Made by a program: the position numbers and the translations under genes
Assembly (NCBI RefSeq): GCF_010548375.1
Contig: NZ_JAAGLY010000025.1
Location: forward strand, 1 to 64,000
Origin: Streptomyces sp. SID13726
GTDB lineage: Bacteria > Actinomycetota > Actinomycetes > Streptomycetales > Streptomycetaceae
Direction of reading: 5' to 3'
DNA length: 64,000 nt
In this document: positions 7,697 to 16,087 of the stretch, piece by piece
How the letters are laid out: every line of letters begins with the position of its first letter
Numbering within the stretch: position 1 is the stretch's first letter
The notes under the pieces: model-generated
The model's input: only the letters and a program-made list of their open reading frames with translations
Told to the model about the DNA's origin: nothing
The model's database searches: none

Positions 7697-10600
7697 CTAC
7701 GGGGCCATCGTGCAGACGACCGGCAGAGAGGCCGCCGAGCACGACGAGAAGCCGGGAGTCTCGATGAAGTACTCATCGGTGTCCATGAGGCGGTACTTGT
7801 CGACGAATCCCTTGGGGAAGCGCGCCATGGAACCGGAGTTGACCCATCCCGACATGGAGGACCGTCCGCACACCTCGTTCCATTTGGGGAAGTCGTAGCG
7901 GTCGTCGTCGTACAGCTTGTACTGTCCGCTGTCGGACCGGGTGGCCACGGTCTGCACACACTTGTCACCGGTGGAAGGGTTGGTTCCTCCCATGGCGGCG
8001 GGCATGCCCGCGCTCTGGTAGGTGGCGGCGAAGGGGAATTCGTCGCAACTCGGTCTGTCATTGGGGTTGTTGGTCAGGAACAGGGTGGATTGCGGGCTCC
8101 TGACATAGGAGTCCGGGCACACTACCTGGCGGTTGTCCTCCGGGTCCCGCTCGTAGAGGTTCTTGTCCGCCTGCGGCAGGTAGAAGAGCGGCGAGTCGTG
8201 GGACTTGCTGCCCGGGTGGCCGGGAAGCCCTTCACTGATCAGCCAGGCGTGCGCTGCCGCAGCCGGATACTTCGCGGAGTTGAACACGTAGGTGGGCACG
8301 TACTTCTCGAAGACGCATCCGGGGCTGGTGGTCGTCCCGGCCGTCCGGTCGCATCGGACGTCGAAGTCGGGCGTGGACGTTCCGAGATCGGCCGGGGTGA
8401 GCATGACCGGCGTGGTCCCGCTCGCGACCTGGCCCTGAACCTCCCATGAGAGCTTGAGCTCCTTGTCGTCCTCCTGCCCCGTCCACTCGTTGGTGTAGGT
8501 GGCGTAGGCGGAGTGCAGGTCCGTGCCGTTGGTCTGCCAGGTGTTGCTTCCCTCCCAGACCGCCGCGCTGGTGGAGCACTCCGGTGCGCAGCCGAAGGAC
8601 GGCGTCATGGTGAGCGGGCCGAAACCCTCGGTCGCGGGAGCGGGGCCGCCGGCGGACGGCTCGGTGAACTCGACCGGGATGAAGGAGATCTTCTGCTGGA
8701 AGGTCGGTGCGGCAGCCTGCAGCTTGATCTGGACGGATGACGCGAACTTCGCCCCACCGCTCCAGTACGGATCCCCGTTGATCTCCACGTAGTAGTCGAA
8801 CGAGATGGGGGTGATCTTCTTCAGACAGGCTTCGTACCGTTTGAACCAGTCGTTGCCCACCGAGACACCCGTGTCGCCGCACCAGGTGACGAGATCGTAG
8901 GTGCTGTCGGTGGCGAGTGCGCTGCTGACCTTGGCCTTCTCCTTGCTCGTCAGGTCTCCCGGCTTGCCGACCGACATGCATACGGTCCGGCCGCCACCGA
9001 TGCTCTTGCACGTGCTCGACGCGGTCCCCTCCGTCTTCGGCGTGGCGCGAAGCGCTGTCGTGGCGGGGATGTCCCGGCTGCCTGTCCTCGGCTCCTGGTA
9101 GTCGTCGAGAACTGGATTGGGCGCGGTGGCGTCGGGTTCCGGCAGGCTGATGTCGATCAGATGCTCGTCGACCGGTACGAAGGCGACGGCGTCCCAGGCG
9201 ACGTCCTTGTCTCCGGTGCCGGTGTCAGTGCTGTTGGAGAGACTGATCTGGGGTGTCGTGCCGTTGAAACGGTAGGCGCCGATGTCGACCCACTTGTTGG
9301 AGTCGTTGGCGCTCTGATCGAGCCGGGTGACGGTGGTGCCGACGGCGGTGGGGATCGAGTACTCGACGTCCGTCGCCTGCGCACCGGTGTCCGGGACGTG
9401 GACGTAGATCCTGGCGCCCTTCTTGGGGAGCGGGCCGTTGAGTTTCCATGTGCCCAGCACGGTCATGCGCCCGGCGTCGCCGCCGAGGTGTGCCGCGTCA
9501 CGGGTGTGCGCGTACCAGAAGTGGCCCTGATAGCCGCCGCCGATCTGGTGCAGGTCGGCCTTGGCGTCGTACTGGCCCATGCCGGGACCCGTGGCGTTCG
9601 GGTCGGGATAGAACGTGAACTGGAAGGACCCGTCGGATGTCGTCGTTCCGCAGTCACTCCAGGTCGGGGTGGCTGCGGGTACCGAGTCGACGACGTAGGA
9701 GCCCGCAGGCGCCCCGCTGCACACGGGCGTGCCGTACTGGAGCCGGGAGCCGCGCCCAGGCTCGCTGACCAGGGTCTGGTACTTGATGTTCTCGAAGCCG
9801 CAGGTCGAGGCGCAGGTGGACTTCCAGGTGGCGTTGGACGCGTTCCACCAGTACTGGGTGTAGCAGGCGGCGTCCGGGCAGTCGGGCGGGTTGGCGGTGT
9901 CGCAGTTGTTCTGGGAGTTGCAGAACGTGTCGAGCGGCGGTGAGACGTGGGCCCGGTTGTAGGTCGCGGCGCCGGGGACCGTGTAGGCGGCGGACGTGCC
10001 GTTCCAGTAGGCGGGCCGGAAGCCGGCGGAGGAGAAGCCGGACTCGCCGGGCCAGTCCTGGCGGCCGGAGGTGGCGTAGGAGTGGCCGGTGTCGATGGAC
10101 CAGGCGGCCCAGCCCATCACCTTCTCCTCGTAGGGCCAGTTCTGCGGGTGGGCGGCGTCCTTGGCGGCGAGGGGGTCCATGTCGGTGTTCATGAAGCTCA
10201 GCCGGGAGGCGGGATAGACCGGGTTGGCGGGGTTGTTGTACCAGCCCAGACCCCAGTTGCCGTTGGTGCCCTCGTCCGCCTTCTTGTTGAAGCCGAGGTT
10301 GTAGTTCCAGACGGCGGCGAACCAGTTCTCGGGCTTGGCCGGGTCGTCGTTGTTCACGGTGATCGTCTGGCCGGACTCGTGCACCTCGTTCCACTTGTCG
10401 GCGAGGATGTGCAGCGAGGCGGCGATGTTGGTGGCGTAGTCGAGGGCGACCGCGCGCTGTGTGCTGACCGGGAGGGACGTCTCGCCCTCCTTCTCGTATC
10501 CGGCCTTGCGCATCCCGTCGGTGACCTGCCCGACGCCGTAGCCGCAGTCGGACTTGTCCCAGTTGATCGTCCAGTAGTCGGCGAGCGTGCCGCCGCTCTG

Positions 10601-12247
10601 GTGTCCGTAATAGCCGTCGACGGCCGCGAGCGGACTGCCCATCTGGCCCGGGATGGCGCCGGATTCGGCCTGCCACAGGTTGGACTCCTGGGCGAGGATG
10701 CCGAGTTCGACCTGCGCGGGGATACGGCCGCTGGTGCCGTTCAGCGTGGGGACCGGGAACATGCCCTGCGGGTCGATGGTGGAGATCCCGGTCTGGGAGC
10801 GCCAGCCGCCCTGGGTGAGGTAGCCGGAGCGCAGATCGCCGCGGACGGCCATGTCCACGGCCCACTCGACCTGGTTCGGGGTGGGCTGGAGGGCCTGGGT
10901 GGCGGTGTCGTTGCGGGGCACGGAGCACCAGGCGTCGGTGTCGACCGGATCGTGGGCCCGGGAGTCGTCGTCGGCCGCGGTCAGCGTGCTCATCGTCGAC
11001 AGCTGCGGCTTCGCCGAACCGGTCAGTGCCGGTGACGGCCTGCTGCCCGCGGTGCTGCCGGGCGCCGGGGCCGCCTGCCTGGTGTGCCTGCCGGTGCCGG
11101 CGGCGGTGCCGGTGATGGTCAGGGTGTGGCTGACGTGACCCGGTGTCGTCCCGGCTGCGGGTTCCTCGGTCGTGGTCCTGGTGAAGCCCTGGCCGGCGTT
11201 CTTGATGTTGTCGACGCCCGCGAGGACGGCAGGGGAGAGGACGGGGTCGACGGCCAGGCGGCCGCGGGTGGAGACCTCCGCGTCGGGTGCGACGTCCAGG
11301 GCTTTGATGCCGCTGGCCGCGAAGCCCTTGCCGCGGGTGGCCTTTCCGGTCAGGTAGACCTTGCCGTCCGTGCCCTGGCGCAGGTTCATCGCGGTGAGCC
11401 GGCCGCTCGCGACGGTCGACTTCCTGCCGTGCGCGAAGGTCTGTACGTCGGCATCGGTGTCGCCGGTGCGGTCGAGATAGCCGACCGTGCCGTCGGCGGC
11501 CACCCGGATGCCGTACGGGGCGTGCCGGGTGGCGGTGAGCGCGGTGGTCCTGCCCTTGCGGTCCACGTGGACGAGCCGGTTCCCGGCGGCCGCGATCACG
11601 CCGTCCCCGGTGGGCACGGCCGAGGTGATCTCGCCCTTCGCCGTGGTGTCGGCGACGGTGGCGCCCTTGGTGTCCACCGTGACCAGACGCGTCTTCGTGT
11701 CGCGCAGCGCGGTGAAGGCGGCGGTGTGCGTGGCCGGGTTGCAGGTCGGGTCGAAGTAGGCCAGGGACGCGGTGAACGGCAGCTTGGTGACGCCGCCGTC
11801 GTCGAGGTTCACGACCGCGGTGAACGCGCCGCCCATCATCAGGTCCGGCTTGTTGGTGAAGGTGCGGGGGGCGTAGACGACGGCCGCGTGGTGGTCGTCC
11901 ATGACACAGCTGTTGCCGATCCACGTGTCGGCCGGAAGCTGAGGCTCACTCAGCACCGTGACCGTCTTCCACGCGTACGCGTCCTTGCTGTCCGCGACGA
12001 GCAGGTGCAGTCCGTCGCTGTCGGCGGCGCTGGTCACGGCCCGGTCGGAGGAGGTCTTCCAGCCCTTGCCCAGGGTGGTGTCCGGCGTCTTGACGGCCCC
12101 CTTCGGAGCGGTGGGCGCCGGCTGCGACGAGGGAGTGGGCTCGGGGGAGGTGGGTTTCGCGGCGGCGGGCTGGATCTGTATCAGCCCGGTCAGGGCCGCG
12201 GTGACGGCGAGGACCGTCACCGCGGGTCTTCTACGGCCGGATATCAA
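7697..12247 (-). CDS. Giant secreted multidomain protein with NucA/NucB nuclease C-terminus
   Basis: 1516 aa. Order of parts: Sec signal (1-30, ending PAAA); Pro/Ser linker; a beta-propeller-like region (about 60-345); a second linker; a lytic-transglycosylase-like region (about 440-720) with a likely catalytic Glu in LAQESNLWQ; a Cys-rich stretch; a golvesin-like beta-sandwich (about 890-1030); a 250-residue unassigned region; and a NucA/NucB DNase domain at the end, recognised by the CDEFPFA core near residue 1400 and following Cys/Asp residues. NucB-type enzymes cut DNA extracellularly. Muralytic plus nuclease domains in one exported chain recall polymorphic toxins. TTG start with a GAGG upstream. 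The gene is flanked by immunity-type genes on both sides. Confidence 0.8.
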   Translation of the reverse strand: MISGRRRPAVTVLAVTAALTGLIQIQPAAAKPTSPEPTPSSQPAPTAPKGAVKTPDTTLGKGWKTSSDRAVTSAADSDGLHLLVADSKDAYAWKTVTVLSEPQLPADTWIGNSCVMDDHHAAVVYAPRTFTNKPDLMMGGAFTAVVNLDDGGVTKLPFTASLAYFDPTCNPATHTAAFTALRDTKTRLVTVDTKGATVADTTAKGEITSAVPTGDGVIAAAGNRLVHVDRKGRTTALTATRHAPYGIRVAADGTVGYLDRTGDTDADVQTFAHGRKSTVASGRLTAMNLRQGTDGKVYLTGKATRGKGFAASGIKALDVAPDAEVSTRGRLAVDPVLSPAVLAGVDNIKNAGQGFTRTTTEEPAAGTTPGHVSHTLTITGTAAGTGRHTRQAAPAPGSTAGSRPSPALTGSAKPQLSTMSTLTAADDDSRAHDPVDTDAWCSVPRNDTATQALQPTPNQVEWAVDMAVRGDLRSGYLTQGGWRSQTGISTIDPQGMFPVPTLNGTSGRIPAQVELGILAQESNLWQAESGAIPGQMGSPLAAVDGYYGHQSGGTLADYWTINWDKSDCGYGVGQVTDGMRKAGYEKEGETSLPVSTQRAVALDYATNIAASLHILADKWNEVHESGQTITVNNDDPAKPENWFAAVWNYNLGFNKKADEGTNGNWGLGWYNNPANPVYPASRLSFMNTDMDPLAAKDAAHPQNWPYEEKVMGWAAWSIDTGHSYATSGRQDWPGESGFSSAGFRPAYWNGTSAAYTVPGAATYNRAHVSPPLDTFCNSQNNCDTANPPDCPDAACYTQYWWNASNATWKSTCASTCGFENIKYQTLVSEPGRGSRLQYGTPVCSGAPAGSYVVDSVPAATPTWSDCGTTTSDGSFQFTFYPDPNATGPGMGQYDAKADLHQIGGGYQGHFWYAHTRDAAHLGGDAGRMTVLGTWKLNGPLPKKGARIYVHVPDTGAQATDVEYSIPTAVGTTVTRLDQSANDSNKWVDIGAYRFNGTTPQISLSNSTDTGTGDKDVAWDAVAFVPVDEHLIDISLPEPDATAPNPVLDDYQEPRTGSRDIPATTALRATPKTEGTASSTCKSIGGGRTVCMSVGKPGDLTSKEKAKVSSALATDSTYDLVTWCGDTGVSVGNDWFKRYEACLKKITPISFDYYVEINGDPYWSGGAKFASSVQIKLQAAAPTFQQKISFIPVEFTEPSAGGPAPATEGFGPLTMTPSFGCAPECSTSAAVWEGSNTWQTNGTDLHSAYATYTNEWTGQEDDKELKLSWEVQGQVASGTTPVMLTPADLGTSTPDFDVRCDRTAGTTTSPGCVFEKYVPTYVFNSAKYPAAAAHAWLISEGLPGHPGSKSHDSPLFYLPQADKNLYERDPEDNRQVVCPDSYVRSPQSTLFLTNNPNDRPSCDEFPFAATYQSAGMPAAMGGTNPSTGDKCVQTVATRSDSGQYKLYDDDRYDFPKWNEVCGRSSMSGWVNSGSMARFPKGFVDKYRLMDTDEYFIETPGFSSCSAASLPVVCTMAP

Positions 12248-12317
12248 CTGGTTTCCTCATCTCTTCTCGGCAAGGGAGATACGGACGTTGACCGGTACCT
12301 GTGCGGCGATCCGGGTC

Positions 12318-12806
12318 TCAGCCGGCGATGGGAGTGAACTGATCGACGTAGATCTTCGGAACCTGCGGAACCGGGCCCATGTCCTTCGAGCCGATGACCG
12401 CCTCGTCGCGGCCGGTTCTGCCCGGAGGGACATCCTGAAGCCAGTAGCGGTTGTACGCGGTCCAGCCCTTGCCGTCCGCGATGCTGATCTGGACCGAGTA
12501 CGTGGTGTCCCGCCCGGAGGTGTTGGTCACCTCGATCTCGGTACGGACACCGCTGCTTTCCGGTGTGGCACGAACGACCAGGTCTCCGTACACCAGGACA
12601 CGTGTACGGCCTTCGGAGTGAACCGAGGGCACAGGCGAGGGAGTTACTCGCGGACTGCTCTGTCCAGCGCTCGGAGTCGCCGGCCGCCGGGACGCGGCGG
12701 GCTTGTCGGCCACGGCGTCCGTGCACCCGGCGGCCAGCACACACACCGCCATCAGGCACAGCGCCCGGAGCGTTCTCGATCCGGGCACCGCAGCGTCGAC
12801 GTTCAC
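12318..12806 (-). CDS. Putative lipoprotein with beta-sandwich domain
   Basis: 162 aa. The signal peptide ends in a lipobox LAAGC with Cys28 as the expected lipidated residue, followed by a Pro/Ser linker and a domain of about 95 residues (TRVLVYGDLVVRATPES to the end) resembling FxLYD or DUF4352-like sandwiches. It precedes the giant nuclease-domain gene by 70 bases on the same strand, so the two probably share a transcript and may meet at the outer face of the membrane. GTG start overlaps the stop of a 17-codon leader ORF (GTGA). Whether it anchors or neutralises the large protein is unknown. Confidence 0.7.
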   Translation of the reverse strand: MNVDAAVPGSRTLRALCLMAVCVLAAGCTDAVADKPAASRRPATPSAGQSSPRVTPSPVPSVHSEGRTRVLVYGDLVVRATPESSGVRTEIEVTNTSGRDTTYSVQISIADGKGWTAYNRYWLQDVPPGRTGRDEAVIGSKDMGPVPQVPKIYVDQFTPIAG

Positions 12807-12856
12807 CGGGCGAAGGCCGCCGCAGCCAGCTTGGCGCGGGCAGACTTGACCCTCAT
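12803..12856 (-). CDS. 17-codon leader ORF overlapping the lipoprotein start
   Basis: ATG at 12856 follows an excellent ribosome site (GGGGGAGGGGGAAC). The peptide MRVKSARAKLAAAAFAR ends at TGA 12805-12803, which overlaps the GTG of the lipoprotein as GTGA. The next gene has no comparable ribosome site of its own, so translation is probably coupled through this leader. It could instead be the stump of an older signal peptide after a frameshift. Confidence 0.45.
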   Translation of the reverse strand: MRVKSARAKLAAAAFAR

Positions 12857-13250
12857 GTTCCCCCTCCCCCTACCGGCGCCGGGCGGAGCCGGTGACACAG
12901 CGTCAATTACGGTCCCTGCGCGCTCAGTTGCTCAACGCAAGATCCGCAGACGGGCGAGAACCTATCACCGGCCTGTGCAAAGGGGCGTACAAATCTTCTA
13001 TTGCCGATGAACCCGGGAGCGGATCAAGTCATCAGGCCGCGCCCTGTTCGCCGGACGCAGAAGTAAAAGGCATCCATTGAATAGGCCGAAGAAAATCCAA
13101 ACACAAGCAAAGGAAATTCAAAGTCGGTCCCTCGGTGACGCGACGAAAGCGGTCCAGGTCGCGGCCGGGCAGAGCAGTGCGTGGAGGAACCGCGGGACGG
13201 AGATCCGCCTGCCCGGCTATGCCGATTCACCACGTGGTACAGAGGTGCTC
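12857..13250. other. 394-bp gap: promoter of the lipoprotein operon and relic sequence
   Basis: The stretch 12960-13130 is visibly richer in A/T than the rest of the window. It must hold the promoter for the lipoprotein/nuclease transcript and the start region of the SMI1-type gene. A degraded DUF397 coding end lies at 13118-13216. I see no clear -35/-10 pair. Confidence 0.5.
13118..13216 (-). pseudogene. DUF397 remnant
   Basis: On the minus strand the frame reads PGRRISVPRF, then AATWTAFVASPRDRL and TGA. Compare the intact DUF397 at 14933-15136, which has PGVIPVRDSK and ATWTAFVTSLRN. The fragment has a stop upstream and lacks the N-terminal half. It lies 1.8 kb from the intact copy, so an older XRE/DUF397 module was probably lost or rearranged here. 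Confidence 0.6.
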
Positions 13251-13910
13251 ATGGCTACAGGAGTACCTGGTCTTACCGAGTTGTGGCGACGCTTCGACAA
13301 TTGGCTGGCCGAGCATGCCCCTGGAGACCATGGGTCCTTGCGGCCGGGTTGTCCGGACGGCGAGTTCAAGCGTCTGGAAGACGGCCTCGGCTTCTCCCTC
13401 CATGGGGATGTGACGACAACCCTCGGACTGCACAACGGCGTCACCACGCGGAGGGCCAGTACGGAGGCGGGAGCCTTCCTCCTCGGCTACAGCCTCTTGG
13501 ACGTCGACGGAATACTGGAAGCTCATCGAGATCTCGTCTCGATGGTGGAGGATGCCCGCGAGGAGGGCGAGGAGGATTTGGTCGTCGGCCGCATCGCCGA
13601 CAGACAATGGGTTCCCCTCGCCCGGAACATCTCCGGCGATCTGCTGTTCGTGGACCACCGGCGTCGTCACTCCGGAGAAATCGGGGAGATGTCGTTCGGT
13701 GATCCCGAGTACCGCGTGCTGTGGCCGCGCATGGATCTCATGCTCGTGGATCTGTGCGACTCGGTGGAGAACGGCACTCCGGTGACCTCAGTGCCGCGAG
13801 TTCCCGTTGTGTATGAGGGGCGGATGATCGAGTGGCACGTCCGGCGGTTGTTCGGGTGCCCAGGGGCACGTTCCGCTTACCGGGAGCCCGCCGCAGGGCG
13901 GGACTTGTAG
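13251..13910 (+). CDS. SMI1/KNR4-like protein, possible immunity protein
   Basis: 219 aa from ATG 13251; the frame is open further upstream, but that part covers the DUF397 relic. The layout is that of the SMI1/KNR4 superfamily: an N-terminal helix (LTELWRRFDNWLAEHAP), then LEDGLGFSLHGDVTTTLGLHNG, which fits the family's conserved beta-alpha start, and later WVPLARNISGDLLFVDH, the usual core. In bacteria these proteins are common immunity proteins of polymorphic toxins, including nucleases. It stands upstream of and divergent from the lipoprotein/nuclease transcript. Superfamily is fairly sure; target is inference. Confidence 0.75.
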   Translation: MATGVPGLTELWRRFDNWLAEHAPGDHGSLRPGCPDGEFKRLEDGLGFSLHGDVTTTLGLHNGVTTRRASTEAGAFLLGYSLLDVDGILEAHRDLVSMVEDAREEGEEDLVVGRIADRQWVPLARNISGDLLFVDHRRRHSGEIGEMSFGDPEYRVLWPRMDLMLVDLCDSVENGTPVTSVPRVPVVYEGRMIEWHVRRLFGCPGARSAYREPAAGRDL

Positions 13911-14887
13911 AAGGACTCCTCCAGGTAGACGGACGGGTGCGGTTGGTAGGGGGCTTCCAGGTAGGCGGCCTCGTCCTCGTCGAGTTCGACGTCCACCGCC
14001 GTGATCGCTTCGGTGAGTTGGGGCGGCTTGGTGACGCCGACGATGGGGGAGGTCACCGTTGGGTTGCGCATGACCCAGGCCAGGGCGATCTGGGCCGGGG
14101 ACAGGCCCCGCTTGCGCGCGATCTCGTGGACGCGGTCGGCCACCGCCTGGTCCTCGTCTCGGTAGAGGATCTTGTCGCCCTCGTCGGTCGCGGCGCGCGT
14201 CGTGGCGGTGTCCCGGGCCCGTGTCAGCCTGCCCCGGGCCAGTGGGCTCCACGGGATCACGCCGATGCCCTGGTCGGCGCAGAGGGGGAGCATCTCCCGC
14301 TCCGCCTCCCGGTGGATGAGGTTGTAGTGGTCCTGCATCGACACGAACCGGGTCCAGCCGTTCAGGTCGGCGAGGTACAGGGCCTTGGTGAACTGCCAGG
14401 CGTACATGGAAGAGGCGCCGAGGTAGCGGACCTTCCCGGACCTGACCGTGTCGTGCAGTGCCTCCAGGGTTTCCTCGATCGGGGTGTCGTAGTCCCAGCG
14501 GTGGATCTGGTAGAGGTCGATGTAGTCGGTTCCCAGGCGCTTCAGGGAGGCGTCGAGTTCGGCGAAGATCGCCTTGCGGGACAGCCCGGCGCCGTTCGGG
14601 CCCGGGCGCATCCGCATCCACACCTTCGTGGAGAGAACGACCTCCTCGCGCCGGGCGAAGTCCCTGACCGCCTGGCCGACGATCTCCTCACTGCTTCCGG
14701 CGCTGTACCCGTTGGCCGTGTCCAGGAAGTTGACGCCGGCCTCAAAGGCCTGCCTGATGATGTCCCGACTGGCGTCCGCGCCAAGGGACCAGGGCTCGCC
14801 GCCCCGGTCCGGCTCGCCGAAGCTCATGCAGCCCAGGGCGATGGCGGAGACTTCCAGTCCGGTCTTTCCGAGCTTGATGTATCGCAT
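13877..14887 (-). CDS. Aldo/keto reductase
   Basis: 336 aa from ATG 14887 (MRYIKLGKTG, the normal family start); an upstream in-frame start adds only 11 residues. The catalytic tetrad is visible: Asp56 and Tyr61 in LDTANGYSAG, Lys in STKVW and His in YQIHRWD. NADPH-binding residues sit in the C-terminal PIVGVTKPPQL segment. It resembles the YajO/IolS group that reduces aldehydes and sugar-derived carbonyls. It overlaps the 3' end of the SMI1-type gene by 34 bases, convergently. No pathway link is evident. Confidence 0.88.
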   Translation of the reverse strand: MRYIKLGKTGLEVSAIALGCMSFGEPDRGGEPWSLGADASRDIIRQAFEAGVNFLDTANGYSAGSSEEIVGQAVRDFARREEVVLSTKVWMRMRPGPNGAGLSRKAIFAELDASLKRLGTDYIDLYQIHRWDYDTPIEETLEALHDTVRSGKVRYLGASSMYAWQFTKALYLADLNGWTRFVSMQDHYNLIHREAEREMLPLCADQGIGVIPWSPLARGRLTRARDTATTRAATDEGDKILYRDEDQAVADRVHEIARKRGLSPAQIALAWVMRNPTVTSPIVGVTKPPQLTEAITAVDVELDEDEAAYLEAPYQPHPSVYLEESFYKSRPAAGSR

Positions 14888-14932
14888 GCGGCCGAACCTA
14901 GGAGCTGAAGTGCGCTCCAACGCAAGCGGCGG

Positions 14933-15136
14933 TCAGTTCCTCAGCGAGGTGACGAAAGCGGTCCAGGTTGCGGATGGGAGGAACAGTACGGGGCCGTCGT
15001 GGGCCTGCTTCGAGTCCCGGACGGGGATGACGCCGGGGAAGCCCTGGGCTACCTCGACGCAGTCGCCTCCGGTGCCGTTGCTGTAGCTGCTCTTACTCCA
15101 GCGGGCGGTGCTCAGGTCGATCTCGGTGCTTGCCAT
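14933..15136 (-). CDS. DUF397 protein
   Basis: 67 aa with the full family pattern: WSKSSYSNGTGGDCVEVA, then a VRDSK segment and the terminal ATWTAFV helix. DUF397 proteins are small Streptomyces proteins almost always encoded beside an XRE regulator with a DUF5753 domain and often an RsbW-like ATPase. Its start lies 44 bases inside the XRE gene, so the two are translationally coupled. Biochemical role unknown; members affect development and antibiotic production in S. coelicolor. Confidence 0.9.
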   Translation of the reverse strand: MASTEIDLSTARWSKSSYSNGTGGDCVEVAQGFPGVIPVRDSKQAHDGPVLFLPSATWTAFVTSLRN

Positions 15137-15968
15137 TACGGTAGTCCTCCGCCGTTGCCTGGATCAGTGCGAGGGACGCCTCGGTCGAGAGTGCGGCGGC
15201 CCTGAGCAGATCGTACTGCTCGCGGTACTGCTTCACGAGCGCCGGATAGTCGATGAGTTGGCTGCTGTGCAGGCCCTCCAGGTAGACCAGCGGTGGTGCC
15301 TCCCGGAAGGTCATGACCTTCGTCATGCCCATCATGAACGGGTGGGCGAGGGACGTTTCCGGCATGACCTGCAAAATGGAGCGGGTGGCGTCCACCACCC
15401 CCAGGATGTGCTCCAGCAGTTCGGCCATCTCCTGGTCCGGCACGAGGCTGCGGCGGATCAGGGACTCGTCGAGGATCGCCCAGAAGGCGGGAGGCCGCTC
15501 GGCGTCGAAGAGTTCGGCCCGCCGCATACGGGCCTCGACCTTCGCCTCGACCTCCTGGGCCGTGGCCCGCGGCATCGCTGCTCGCACGACCGCCCGCGTG
15601 TAAGGGGCGGTTTGCAGCAGGCCAGGCACCAGCATCGGCGCCCACTCTTCGATCGTCTCCGCGTGCTGCTCCATCTCCGCCACGTCAGCGAAGTACTCCG
15701 CGTGCCCCGACTGCCTTGCCTTGCGGGCGTCTTCACAGCGGCGCTCGAAAAAGCCGTCCGTCTTCAGGACCTTGTCCACATGCCGGGCCAGATCCACCGG
15801 CATCCGTCGCTCACCCCGCTCGATCTGGCTCAGGAAAGGGATGCCCCGGAAGCTTCCCTCCGCCAACTGCTCCAGGGTCAGCCCCGCCTGCTCCCTTCGA
15901 AAGCGCAACTCGGCGCCGTAGAAGGAGGGGACGTTCGCCGACGCGTCGGGGTCCTTGCGTGAGGGCAC
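15093..15968 (-). CDS. XRE-family regulator with DUF5753 domain
   Basis: 291 aa. An N-terminal helix-turn-helix (residues about 17-70: AELRFRREQAGLTLEQLAEG, then FLSQIERGERRMP) is joined to a DUF5753 ligand-type domain (WAPMLVPGLLQTAPYTRAVV to the end). This is the WhiJ/AbaA-like regulator class of Streptomyces. It forms a cassette with the overlapping DUF397 gene and, divergently, an RsbW-like ATPase. The 119-bp divergent region holds a perfect 12-bp palindrome at 15993-16004, a candidate autoregulatory site. Confidence 0.9.
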   Translation of the reverse strand: MPSRKDPDASANVPSFYGAELRFRREQAGLTLEQLAEGSFRGIPFLSQIERGERRMPVDLARHVDKVLKTDGFFERRCEDARKARQSGHAEYFADVAEMEQHAETIEEWAPMLVPGLLQTAPYTRAVVRAAMPRATAQEVEAKVEARMRRAELFDAERPPAFWAILDESLIRRSLVPDQEMAELLEHILGVVDATRSILQVMPETSLAHPFMMGMTKVMTFREAPPLVYLEGLHSSQLIDYPALVKQYREQYDLLRAAALSTEASLALIQATAEDYRNGKHRDRPEHRPLE

Positions 15969-15992
15969 AGCTCATCACCGCCGTTTGCCAGT

Positions 15993-16004
15993 TGCGCTTG
16001 CGCA
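15993..16004. promoter_or_regulatory. 12-bp palindrome between XRE gene and ATPase gene
   Basis: TGCGCTTGCGCA, with 5-bp arms and a 2-base centre, lies 25 bases before the XRE start and 84 before the ATPase start. Its position suits control of both genes by the XRE protein. Confidence 0.4.
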
Positions 16005-16087
16005 GCCGAAATCCCTTCTACGGTACGGGACTTCCCGTCAGTGTGTGATCGGATCGTCACAGAACGCACTGGAAGGTGTAAGCGACC

